NCBI RefSeq assembly: GCF_000219215.1
Contig: NC_015726.1
Location: 930,001-994,000, forward strand
Origin: Cupriavidus necator N-1
Lineage (GTDB): Bacteria > Pseudomonadota > Gammaproteobacteria > Burkholderiales > Burkholderiaceae
DNA: 64,000 nt
Direction of reading: 5' to 3'
A model generated the notes under the pieces. That model did not search any database. It was not told the origin of the DNA and saw only the letters and a program-made list of their open reading frames with translations. A program made the position numbers and the translations under genes. This document shows positions 24,713-32,275 of the stretch, piece by piece (the first letter of the stretch is position 1; every line of letters starts with the position of its first letter).

Positions 24713-26326
24713 ATGACGCATGAGTCGGGTTTGCGCCTGGAACTTGCCGAGCCAGGCGAGCAGGTGCATGCGCGCTACACGCCGCAGCCGGGCAGGCTGC
24801 CGCCGGACCAGGCCAGCCTGCGCCAATGCCTGGACAGCCTGGGCTGGGCCGGCGCGCGGCTGGATGCGCGCGCGGTGGCGCAGTTCCTGGCGCAATGCCA
24901 GCGGGCCGAGCATGAGATCGATGCCACCATCGGTGCGCTGATCGACGGCGCCTTCGAGCTCGACATCACCGCCGACGGCCTGGCCGTGCGGCTGACGCTG
25001 CTGCCAGCCGAAGGCGGCCGCCCGGTCAGCGCGGAGGACATCCGTCGCGCCGTGGCCGAACGCGGCGTGGTGGCACCGGTCCAGACCCTGGCATTGGACG
25101 CCGCGCTGGCCGAAGGCCGTTGCGAGCTGCGCACCATTGCCGCCGGCGTCGCGCCGCGCCAGGGTGAGCCGGCGCGCTTTATCAACCTGCTCGAACCGCG
25201 CAAGCCGGCGCAGCCTGACGACGAGGCCGGCAAGGTCGACCTGCGCGACCTGGGCAACCTGCTGCTGGTCAGCCCCGGCACGCCGCTGATGCGGCGCATC
25301 CCGGCAGTGCATGGCAATGACGGCATCGACGTATTCGGCAAGCCCGTCGCCGCCGATCCGGTCGATGATCCGCCCTTTGCCGAAGGCCTGACCGGCGCTG
25401 CCGCCGATGCCGACGATCCGGAGCTGCTGCGCGCGGTGATCGCAGGATCGCCGGTGGTGGGCGTGCACGGCATCTCGGTCAGCCCGGTGGTGCAGGTGGA
25501 CTCGGTCGACCTGCACTCAGGCAACGTGGCGTTCGACGGCACGCTGCGCGTGTCGGGCGATATCCGCACCGGCATGTCGGTCAATGTCAGCGGCGACGTG
25601 GTGGTCGAGGGCACCATCGAAGCCGCCAACGTCGAGGCCGGCGGCAATGTCATCGTCAAGGGCGGCATCATCGGCAAGGCCGACACCGGCCGCGCCGAAG
25701 GCGGCATCAGCCGTGCCAGCGTGCGCTGCAAGGGCGCGGTGAAGGCACGCTTTATCGAGAACGCCGTGGTCGAGGCCGGCACCGCGGTCAACGTCGAAAG
25801 CGGCATCCGGCAGAGCGATGTTGCTGCCGGCGAGCGCATCGTGGTGGGCGGCACCGGCGCGCAGGGTAGCATCAGCGGCGGCCGCAGCCGTGCCTTGCTG
25901 GCGGTGCGCGCCGCGGTGCTGGGCGCACCGGCCGGCACCGCCACCAGCATCCAGGTCGGCCTGAATCCATTTGCCGACGCACAGCGCGCCGCGCTGGAAG
26001 CCGAGCGCCGCCGCATGCTGGCAGAGCAGAACAAGGTCAAACAGCTGGTGGATTTCTTTGCCAAGCATCCCGAGAAGGCCGTGGGTGACCTGCGCGAAAA
26101 GGCGCGCGCGACACTGTTCAAGCTGTCGCGCGACCTGTTCGAGCTGGAGGCACGCCTGACCGAACTGGGGCAGCAGATGCAGCCGGCCGCCGAGGCCGTG
26201 ATCGACGCCGCGCGCCGCATCCATGGCGGCGTCACGCTGCAAGTAGGCAGCCGCGTGCTCAAAGTGATGGAAGACAAGCCTGGCGGCCAGATCCGCCTGG
26301 TCGACGACCGCATCGTCGTCAGCTGA
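24713..26326 (+). CDS. FapA/DUF342 family protein
   Basis: A 537-residue DUF342 protein. Residues ~1-165 are an N-terminal domain, ~170-240 a segment with GIDVFGKPV, and ~250-400 a right-handed beta-helix of short valine/glycine repeats (VSGDIRTGMSVNVSGDVVVEGTIEAANVEAGGNVIVKGG). A coiled coil (AQRAALEAERRRMLAEQNKVKQ) follows from ~420. DUF342/FapA proteins are linked to polar polymer scaffolds and flagellar assembly in Vibrio, but no flagellar gene is nearby. AGGGGA precedes ATG 24713. Confidence 0.88.
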   Translation: MTHESGLRLELAEPGEQVHARYTPQPGRLPPDQASLRQCLDSLGWAGARLDARAVAQFLAQCQRAEHEIDATIGALIDGAFELDITADGLAVRLTLLPAEGGRPVSAEDIRRAVAERGVVAPVQTLALDAALAEGRCELRTIAAGVAPRQGEPARFINLLEPRKPAQPDDEAGKVDLRDLGNLLLVSPGTPLMRRIPAVHGNDGIDVFGKPVAADPVDDPPFAEGLTGAAADADDPELLRAVIAGSPVVGVHGISVSPVVQVDSVDLHSGNVAFDGTLRVSGDIRTGMSVNVSGDVVVEGTIEAANVEAGGNVIVKGGIIGKADTGRAEGGISRASVRCKGAVKARFIENAVVEAGTAVNVESGIRQSDVAAGERIVVGGTGAQGSISGGRSRALLAVRAAVLGAPAGTATSIQVGLNPFADAQRAALEAERRRMLAEQNKVKQLVDFFAKHPEKAVGDLREKARATLFKLSRDLFELEARLTELGQQMQPAAEAVIDAARRIHGGVTLQVGSRVLKVMEDKPGGQIRLVDDRIVVS

Positions 26327-26581
26327 ACGCGCGCTGTTATCCGCGGGGATTTGTACTATGCTGCAGTTATGTCCTGGGGTGCCGCAGGATGGGCGAGAGA
26401 GCTAGAGTCGGGCAGTGAATGAAGAAGCGGATCAGCACTCTGCGGAAGCGTTACACGGAACCAACTCACGTGGCACTGGAATAACCGGAAGGCCAGCCAT
26501 CAAGGCTGGCCTTTCTGTTTTCCGTGATGGCTGCCAGGCGAACTACACTGAAGGTGCAACCATTATCCAAAGGAGGTTGCT
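26327..26581 (+). other. Intergenic region with terminator; possible small RNA
   Basis: 255 bases with no credible gene. It ends in a strong terminator (26489-26520), 160 bases after the fapA-like stop, and then a ribosome site for the small protein at 26582. The terminator may serve fapA or a separate short transcript; a TACTAT near 26345-26352 is a possible -10 but lacks a good -35. Confidence 0.3.
26489..26520 (+). terminator. Rho-independent terminator
   Basis: AAGGCCAGCC (26489-26498) pairs with GGCTGGCCTT (26504-26513) around ATCAA, followed by TCTGTTTT. Confidence 0.85.
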
Positions 26582-26737
26582 ATGGCCGCCACCTTGATTA
26601 CCGCGCTGGTCCTGATCGCCCTTGTTGCGTGCGCCGCATTTACCATCTGGATGTTGCGGGAAAAGAACCCGACGCTGCTGCAGCAGCAGGAGCAGTCAGT
26701 GCGCACATGGTTTGATCACATGATCCATCGCCACTGA
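26582..26737 (+). CDS. Small single-span membrane protein (51 aa)
   Basis: A 51-codon frame, too short for most gene finders. It has a near-perfect AAAGGAGG seven bases before ATG 26582. Residues 4-24 form one transmembrane helix (LITALVLIALVACAAFTIWML), followed by a charged, glutamine-rich cytoplasmic tail (REKNPTLLQQQEQSVRTWF). Terminators lie on both sides (26489-26520, 26761-26785), marking an independent unit. Function unknown. Confidence 0.75.
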   Translation: MAATLITALVLIALVACAAFTIWMLREKNPTLLQQQEQSVRTWFDHMIHRH

Positions 26738-26760
26738 CGCCTGGCGATTCGATTTCGTGC

Positions 26761-26785
26761 AGCCCGCCGCCACGGCGGGCTTTTT
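26761..26785. terminator. Terminator between the small membrane protein and the CapA-like gene
   Basis: AGCCCGCC (26761-26768) / GGCGGGCT (26774-26781) followed by TTTT on the plus strand. The CapA-like gene converges on it 14 bases away, but the opposite strand lacks a T-run, so it mainly stops plus-strand transcripts. Confidence 0.8.
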
Positions 26786-26798
26786 CATGGACTGAGGC

Positions 26799-27911
26799 TC
26801 ATGCGGCCCACAAGCGCAGTTCATGCAATCCGCTGCGCTCCACCCGGGTGCCGAGTGCCCGTCCCTCGTCTTCAAACATGGCCTGCAGCCACGTCATATC
26901 CACTTCGCGCGCGTAGGCCAGACGGAAATGGCTGCGCCGCAACGGCACCAGCCGCAGGTCGGCGCTGCCGCCGGCATCGAAGCTGACGAAGGCCATCAGC
27001 GCCAGGTCCGGCCGGTATTCGTCGTAGCCACCGATGCCTTCGTAATCGTTGATGAAATCGCCGCAGCCATACAGGATCGGCTTGCCGGCATGCAGCTCAA
27101 TCCCCAGCGGATGATGCGAGGAATGTCCGTGCACGATGTCGATTCCGCCGCTTTCCACCAGCTCGCGGGCAAAGGCGCGTTGCGCGGGGTCGATGTGGTA
27201 GCCCCAGTTCGGGCCCCAGTGGATCGATACCACCACGACGTCGCTGGCACGCCTGAGCTTGCGCACCTGTGCGGCAATGCGTTCGCGCGAGGCAACGGAC
27301 CAGTCTTCCAGCAGGTTCACGCCGGAATGTCCGGCGCTGGCGCGCCACGCCGCCGGGGTGCCGGCATTTTCCATGGCGAGGGCCAGCACCAGCACGCGGC
27401 CGCCGCCGGGCAGCGGCAGCTGTACGGCGTGCGCCGCGCTCGCCTCGTCGGGGCCGGCGCCGGCATGCGCGATATGCGCGCCGTCGAGCGCCGCCAGCGT
27501 ATCCGTCAGGCCCGCGCGGCCCCAGTCCATCACATGGTTGTTGGCCAGCACCGCACAGTCGATGCCGGCGGCCTGCAGGCAGGCGATATTGCCCGGATGC
27601 ATGCGATAGTGCACCGCCTTGCCGGGCCAGGCATCGTCGCTGGTGGTGATGGCGGTTTCCAGGTTGACGATGCGCGGCCGCGCAGCGCGGCTTTCCAGTT
27701 CGGCCAGGGCATCGCCCCACGGGTATTCCGGCGAGGCGGGGCGCGCGATCGGGCCGGCCTTGTGCTCGGCCAGGCGCACGTAGTCGAGCGCGGAATGCAC
27801 ATACGATTCATGCAGCAGCGGCAGGCTGGGATGCGCCAGGATCTGGTCGATGCCGCGCCCGGTCATTACGTCGCCGCACAGGAACAGGGGAGGGTGGCTG
27901 GCTGTGTTCAT
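26799..27911 (-). CDS. CapA/PgsA-like metallophosphatase-fold protein
   Basis: A 370-residue protein of the CapA family (poly-gamma-glutamate synthesis protein fold). Motifs: LFLCGDVMTGRGID near the N-terminus, VNLETAIT, LANNHVMDWG, SIHWGPNWGY and HGHSSHHPLGIE, which provide metal-binding Asp, Asn and His. No capB/capC partners are nearby and there is no signal peptide, so capsule synthesis is unlikely; a phosphoesterase-like role is inference. ATG 27911 is chosen since the family begins right after it; ATG 27953 would add 14 residues. Confidence 0.82.
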   Translation of the reverse strand: MNTASHPPLFLCGDVMTGRGIDQILAHPSLPLLHESYVHSALDYVRLAEHKAGPIARPASPEYPWGDALAELESRAARPRIVNLETAITTSDDAWPGKAVHYRMHPGNIACLQAAGIDCAVLANNHVMDWGRAGLTDTLAALDGAHIAHAGAGPDEASAAHAVQLPLPGGGRVLVLALAMENAGTPAAWRASAGHSGVNLLEDWSVASRERIAAQVRKLRRASDVVVVSIHWGPNWGYHIDPAQRAFARELVESGGIDIVHGHSSHHPLGIELHAGKPILYGCGDFINDYEGIGGYDEYRPDLALMAFVSFDAGGSADLRLVPLRRSHFRLAYAREVDMTWLQAMFEDEGRALGTRVERSGLHELRLWAA

Positions 27912-28156
27912 GGCGCAGACGGACGGCGCGAGGGCGCCGTGCCGGCTGTTCATTCATGATAGGCCGGCAGGGTGGCGGCGCGGCATGATCGCGTTGCGGC
28001 ACTTGCCATGGAGATTGTGCGCGTGGGGCCAGAGGCCCATTTACATTCGGGCGGTGCCTGCCTTAAATGATGTAGTCATCGGTCCTCGTGGCCATTTCCC
28101 TGCACCCAGACGCCGCGCGCCGTCCGATGTTTCCAACCAGCATCGGGAGGCACACT

Positions 28157-29545
28157 ATGGCCCAGCCATCGCAGGAACACATTGAGGCACTCAAGGCGCA
28201 ACTGCGCGGGCGCCTGCTGCAGCCGAACGACAGCGGCTACGACGAAGCGCGCCGCATCTGGAACGCGATGATCGACCGCCGTCCGCCGCTGATCGTGCAG
28301 GCCGCGGGCGCCGCCGACGTGATCGCCGCGGTCAACTTCGCGCGCGACCATGGCGTGCTGCTGTCGATACGCGGCGGCGGCCACAATATCGGCGGGCTGG
28401 CAATCTGCGAGGATGGCATGGTGCTGGACCTGTCGCAGATGAAATCCGTGCGCATCGATCCCCACGCGCAACGTGGCTTCGTGGAGCCTGGCGCCACACT
28501 GCGCGATTTCGACCATGAAGCGCAGGCCTTTGGCCTCGCCACGCCACTGGGCATCAACTCCACCACCGGCGTGGCCGGGCTGACGCTCGGCGGCGGCTTC
28601 GGCTGGCTCAGCCGCAAGTTCGGCACCACCGTCGACAACCTGGTGTCGGCACAGGTCGTGACTGCCGACGGCAAGCTGGTGCGCGCCAGCGCCGACGAGA
28701 ACGCCGACCTGTTCTGGGCGCTACGCGGCGGCGGCGGCAACTTCGGCGTGGTGACGATGTTCGAGTTCCGGCTGCACCCGGTCGGCCCCGAGGTCTATGG
28801 CGGGCTGATCGTCTATCCGCTCGAACAGGCAGCCGCGGTGCTGCCGGCCTACCGCGAGCTGTTCAAGTCGATGCCGGACGAACTGACCGTCTGGGTGGTG
28901 CTGCGCCAGGCGCCGCCGCTGCCGTTCCTGCCGCCCGAGGCGCATGGCAAGCCGATCGCGGCACTGGCAATCTGCTATATCGGCCCGCCTGACAAAGGCC
29001 CCGAACTGGTCGAGCCGTTGCGCAAGCTCGGCACGCCCTATGGCGAGCATGTCGGTCCCATGCCGCTCACGGCATGGCAGCAGGCGTTCGATCCCTTGCT
29101 GACGCCGGGCGCGCGCAATTACTGGAAATCGCACAACTTCGCCGGGCTGGACGACGGCCTGATCACGATGCTGATCGAGCAGATCGGCAAGCTGCCCTCG
29201 CCGCAATGCGAGGTCTTTATCGGCGCCATGGGCGGGCAGACCAACCGCGTCGCGCCTGACGCGACTGCCTACGCCAGCCGCGATGCCAACTTCATCATGA
29301 ACCTGCACGGGCGCTGGGACGCGCCCGCTGACGACGACAAATGCATCAGCTGGGCCCGTGAAGTCTTCCGTGCAGCAGCACCCTTCGCGCTGGGCAGCGT
29401 CTATGTGAACTTCCTGACGCAGGAAGAAACCGACCGCATTGGCGCGGCCTACGGGCCCAACTACGACCGGCTGGTCGAGGTGAAGCGGCGCTACGATCCG
29501 GGCAACCTGTTCCGCCACAACCACAACATCAATCCAGCGGCGTAA
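28157..29545 (+). CDS. FAD-linked oxidase (BBE-like, FAD_binding_4)
   Basis: A 462-residue flavoprotein. The PCMH-type FAD domain (residues 40-215) carries H76 in RGGGHNIGG, the residue that binds FAD covalently in the family. The second, cysteine attachment point of bicovalent berberine-bridge enzymes is replaced (TTGVAGLTLGGGFGWLS), so single attachment is expected. The C-terminal BBE motif RRYDPGNLFRHNHNI is present. GGGAGG precedes ATG 28157. No signal peptide. Substrate unknown (sugar, alkaloid-like or phenolic alcohols are typical). Confidence 0.9.
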   Translation: MAQPSQEHIEALKAQLRGRLLQPNDSGYDEARRIWNAMIDRRPPLIVQAAGAADVIAAVNFARDHGVLLSIRGGGHNIGGLAICEDGMVLDLSQMKSVRIDPHAQRGFVEPGATLRDFDHEAQAFGLATPLGINSTTGVAGLTLGGGFGWLSRKFGTTVDNLVSAQVVTADGKLVRASADENADLFWALRGGGGNFGVVTMFEFRLHPVGPEVYGGLIVYPLEQAAAVLPAYRELFKSMPDELTVWVVLRQAPPLPFLPPEAHGKPIAALAICYIGPPDKGPELVEPLRKLGTPYGEHVGPMPLTAWQQAFDPLLTPGARNYWKSHNFAGLDDGLITMLIEQIGKLPSPQCEVFIGAMGGQTNRVAPDATAYASRDANFIMNLHGRWDAPADDDKCISWAREVFRAAAPFALGSVYVNFLTQEETDRIGAAYGPNYDRLVEVKRRYDPGNLFRHNHNINPAA

Positions 29546-29675
29546 CTGGCGTAACCTGCAGGAACAGGCAGGAAGGCGGGGCAGGGCGGGTGGCCTGCCC
29601 CGTTTTCACGCGGCTGCAATACTGGCATGCGAGTATCGCCGCGACCGCGTTGTATCGACAGGGAGGGCAGATCAG

Positions 29676-30593
29676 ATGAGACCGGGCGAAGCAGAGTTGG
29701 TGCGGCGCATCCACAACGAGGTGGCCGACTACTACGACGAAGAGATCGAACTGGAACTGGACGACCGCGAAGCCAGCGAGGCCTTCGGCGATCCGGTGCA
29801 CCTGGACGACGAGGCCGAGCAGGACAGCCGCCGCCACTATTTCCGCGAGCTGTTCCGCCTGCAGGGCGAACTGGTGCGGCTGCAGAGCTGGGTGGCCGCC
29901 ACCGGGCACAAGATCGTCATCATCTTCGAAGGACGCGACGCCGCCGGCAAAGGCGGCGTGATCAAGCGCATCACGCAGCGCCTGAACCCGCGCGTCTGCC
30001 GCGTGGCGGCGCTGCCCGCGCCCAACGACCGCGAACGCACCCAGTGGTACTTCCAGCGCTACGTGGCGCACTTGCCCGCCGCCGGCGAGATCGTGCTGTT
30101 CGATCGCAGCTGGTACAACCGCGCCGGCGTCGAGCGCGTGATGGGCTTCTGCTCCGACGAGCAGTACGAAGAGTTCTTCCGCTCCGTGCCCGAGTTCGAG
30201 AAGATGCTGGTGCGCTCCGGCATCCAGGTGATCAAGTACTGGTTCTCGATCACGCACGACGAACAGCGCCTGCGCTTCCTGAGCCGCATCCACGATCCGC
30301 TCAAGCAGTGGAAGCTGAGCCCGATGGACCTGGAATCGCAGCGCCGCTGGGAGGACTACACCAAGGCTAAGGAAATCATGCTCGAGCGCACGCATATTGC
30401 CGAAGCGCCGTGGTGGGTAGTGCAGGCCGACGACAAGAAGCGCGCACGGCTGAACTGCATCCATCACCTGCTGAGCCAGGTGCCCTATGCGGAGGTAGAG
30501 GCGCCCAGCGTGGTGCTGCCGGGGCGCGAACGGCATGAGGACTATGTGCGGCAACCGGTGCCGAAGGAGATGATCGTGCCGGATGTGTATTGA
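29676..30593 (+). CDS. ppk2: Polyphosphate kinase 2 family protein
   Basis: A 305-residue class I-type PPK2, which transfers phosphate between polyphosphate and nucleoside diphosphates. Walker A is GRDAAGKGG (residues 86-94), Walker B includes D143 in LFDRSWYNRAG, and the lid region is KYWFSITHDEQRLRF. An acidic N-terminal ~50 residues precedes the P-loop domain. GGGAGG precedes ATG 29676. Beta-proteobacteria of this group have several PPK2 paralogues; which one this is cannot be told without alignment. Confidence 0.92.
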   Translation: MRPGEAELVRRIHNEVADYYDEEIELELDDREASEAFGDPVHLDDEAEQDSRRHYFRELFRLQGELVRLQSWVAATGHKIVIIFEGRDAAGKGGVIKRITQRLNPRVCRVAALPAPNDRERTQWYFQRYVAHLPAAGEIVLFDRSWYNRAGVERVMGFCSDEQYEEFFRSVPEFEKMLVRSGIQVIKYWFSITHDEQRLRFLSRIHDPLKQWKLSPMDLESQRRWEDYTKAKEIMLERTHIAEAPWWVVQADDKKRARLNCIHHLLSQVPYAEVEAPSVVLPGRERHEDYVRQPVPKEMIVPDVY

Positions 30594-30685
30594 GGAATCA
30601 GACCCTAGGGTTTGCACGGGTGCGCCATCGTCCCCCTGCGGTAGACGGCTACCTATAATGAAAACAGCCACCTGTAAATCCAAGG

Positions 30686-30892
30686 GTGGCCGTTATCGTG
30701 GAACTGCTAGTTTTTTGGGCGGCCATGCTTGCTGCCTACCTTCTGATGAAGCGTGCCGGCTGCTTCAGCCAGCCCGTGCTTTATCCCGATCTCGATCATC
30801 CCTTCCGCTACTGGTGGGCGCAACGGCTGGGGCGCCCGCTGCCACCGCCGGCTTTGCCCGATCACAGGCAACAAAAAACCCGGAGAGCGTGA
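30686..30892 (+). CDS. Putative small membrane protein
   Basis: A 68-residue frame from GTG 30686 (GTG 30698 is an equal alternative) with one transmembrane helix (VELLVFWAAMLAAYLLM) and a Pro/Arg-rich tail. A perfect TATAAT at 30654-30659 lies upstream, but a -35 element and a clear ribosome site are missing. The 3' end overlaps the terminator of the convergent tRNA-Thr. Confidence 0.45.
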   Translation: MAVIVELLVFWAAMLAAYLLMKRAGCFSQPVLYPDLDHPFRYWWAQRLGRPLPPPALPDHRQQKTRRA

Positions 30893-30905
30893 CGCTGTCC
30901 GGGTT
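30871..30905 (-). terminator. Rho-independent terminator of tRNA-Thr
   Basis: Read on the minus strand: AACCCGGA (30905-30898), an inner AGCGT/ACGCT arm, then TCCGGGTT (30884-30877) running into TTTT. It lies 31 bases after the tRNA 3' end. Confidence 0.75.
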
Positions 30906-30935
30906 GGCTTGCGTGGGCGATGCCCTGGAATTCTG

Positions 30936-31011
30936 TGGTGCCGAAGAGAGGAATCGAACCCCCGACCTTCTCATTACGAATGAGCTGCTCTACCGACTGA
31001 GCTACTTCGGC
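30936..31011 (-). tRNA. tRNA-Thr (anticodon CGT)
   Basis: On the minus strand the acceptor GCCGAAG (31011-31005) pairs with CTTCGGC (30946-30940), followed by discriminator A and encoded CCA. The anticodon loop is TTCGTAA inside a CTCA/TGAG stem, giving CGT; the T-arm has GGGGGTTCGATTCC. The arrangement matches tRNA-Thr(CGT) of other proteobacteria. Confidence 0.96.
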
Positions 31012-31042
31012 AACATGTTCCGGTGAACTGGAACAGCCCGCA

Positions 31043-31071
31043 ATAGTAGCAGCGTTTTTCCGCCTTGTGAA
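31043..31071 (-). promoter_or_regulatory. Promoter of tRNA-Thr
   Basis: Minus strand: TTCACA (31071-31066), exactly 17 bases, TACTAT (31048-31043), about 32 bases upstream of the mature tRNA. Confidence 0.65.
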
Positions 31072-31161
31072 CCCCTTTTGTGTCGCCCGTGCCATCCGGC
31101 CGGGGCCAAAAGAAAACGGAGCGCCACCTGGGCGCCCCGTGCTATTGCGGCACGTCCGGAA

Positions 31162-32178
31162 TCAGGCCTTGCCTTCGGCTTCCAGGTGGTAGCGGGTGAC
31201 GCGTTCCACTTCGTTCTTGGAGCCCAGGATCACGGAGACGCGCTGGTGCAGTTTTTCTGGCTGCACGTCCATGATGCGCTGGTGGCCGTTGGTGGCGGCG
31301 CCGCCGGCCTGTTCGACCAGCATGGCCATCGGGTTGGCTTCGTACATCAGGCGCAGCTTGCCCGGTTTTTCCGGCTCGCGCTTGTCCCACGGGTACATGA
31401 AGACGCCGCCGCGGGTCAGGATGCGGTGCACGTCCGCAACCATCGAGGCGACCCAGCGCATGTTGAAGTTCTTGCCGCGCGGTCCTTCTTCGCCGGCCAG
31501 GCATTCGTCGATATAGCGGCGCACGGGCGGGGCCCAGTGGCGCATGTTCGACATGTTGATGGCGAATTCCTTGGTGTCGTCCGGGATCGTCACGTTGGAG
31601 TGCGTCAGCACGAAGCTGCCTGCCTCGCGGTCGAGCGTGAACATGTGCACGCCGTTGCCGACGGTCAGCACCAGCGTGGTCTGCGGGCCGTATACGGCGT
31701 AGCCGGCGGCGACCTGGTGGGTGCCGGGCTGCATGAAGTCGGCCTCGGTCACGGTCTGGCCCGGCTTGGGCATGTGCAGCACCGAGAAGATGGTGCCGAT
31801 CGAGACATTGACGTCAATGTTCGACGAGCCGTCCAGCGGGTCGAACATCAGCAGGTATTCGCCCTTCGGGTAGCGGTTGGGAATCTCGTAGAACGATTCC
31901 ATTTCTTCCGACGCCATGGCGGCGAGGTGGCCGCCCCATTCGTTGGCGTCGAGCAGCACTTCATTGGCGATCACGTCCAGCTTCTGCTGGGTTTCGCCCT
32001 GGACGTTGCCGGTGCCGGCCGAGCCCAGCACGCCGGCGAGGGCGCCCTTGCTGACGGCGTTGGAAATGGCCTTGCAGGCGCGCGCGACCACTTCGATCAG
32101 CAGCCGCAGTTCGGGCTGGATCGTGTTGTGCTTGCGCTGCTCCTCGACCAGGTAGCGGGTGAGGCTGATGCGAGTCAT
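31162..32178 (-). CDS. fbp: Fructose-1,6-bisphosphatase class I
   Basis: A 338-residue gluconeogenic/Calvin-cycle phosphatase, hydrolysing fructose 1,6-bisphosphate. The metal and substrate site is clear: E91/E92 (SEEMESF) and DPLDGSSN (113-120), with NYYDG-type C-terminal signature replaced by the proteobacterial [24 protein letters not shown] sits eight bases before ATG 32178. It stands alone, away from any cbb genes, suggesting the housekeeping copy. Confidence 0.96.
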   Translation of the reverse strand: MTRISLTRYLVEEQRKHNTIQPELRLLIEVVARACKAISNAVSKGALAGVLGSAGTGNVQGETQQKLDVIANEVLLDANEWGGHLAAMASEEMESFYEIPNRYPKGEYLLMFDPLDGSSNIDVNVSIGTIFSVLHMPKPGQTVTEADFMQPGTHQVAAGYAVYGPQTTLVLTVGNGVHMFTLDREAGSFVLTHSNVTIPDDTKEFAINMSNMRHWAPPVRRYIDECLAGEEGPRGKNFNMRWVASMVADVHRILTRGGVFMYPWDKREPEKPGKLRLMYEANPMAMLVEQAGGAATNGHQRIMDVQPEKLHQRVSVILGSKNEVERVTRYHLEAEGKA

Positions 32179-32275
32179 GGTTGGTTCTCCTTGGATGGCC
32201 GCAATTCTACATGCCCGGCCGCGCTTGGCCGGGCAAAGGGGGCGTGGGCGGGCCTCCCTGTGTCGTTCCCGCCGC

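Noticed and set aside
26415..26597. 60-residue plus-strand frame
   Set aside because: It runs through the terminator at 26489-26520 and into the start of the real small gene.
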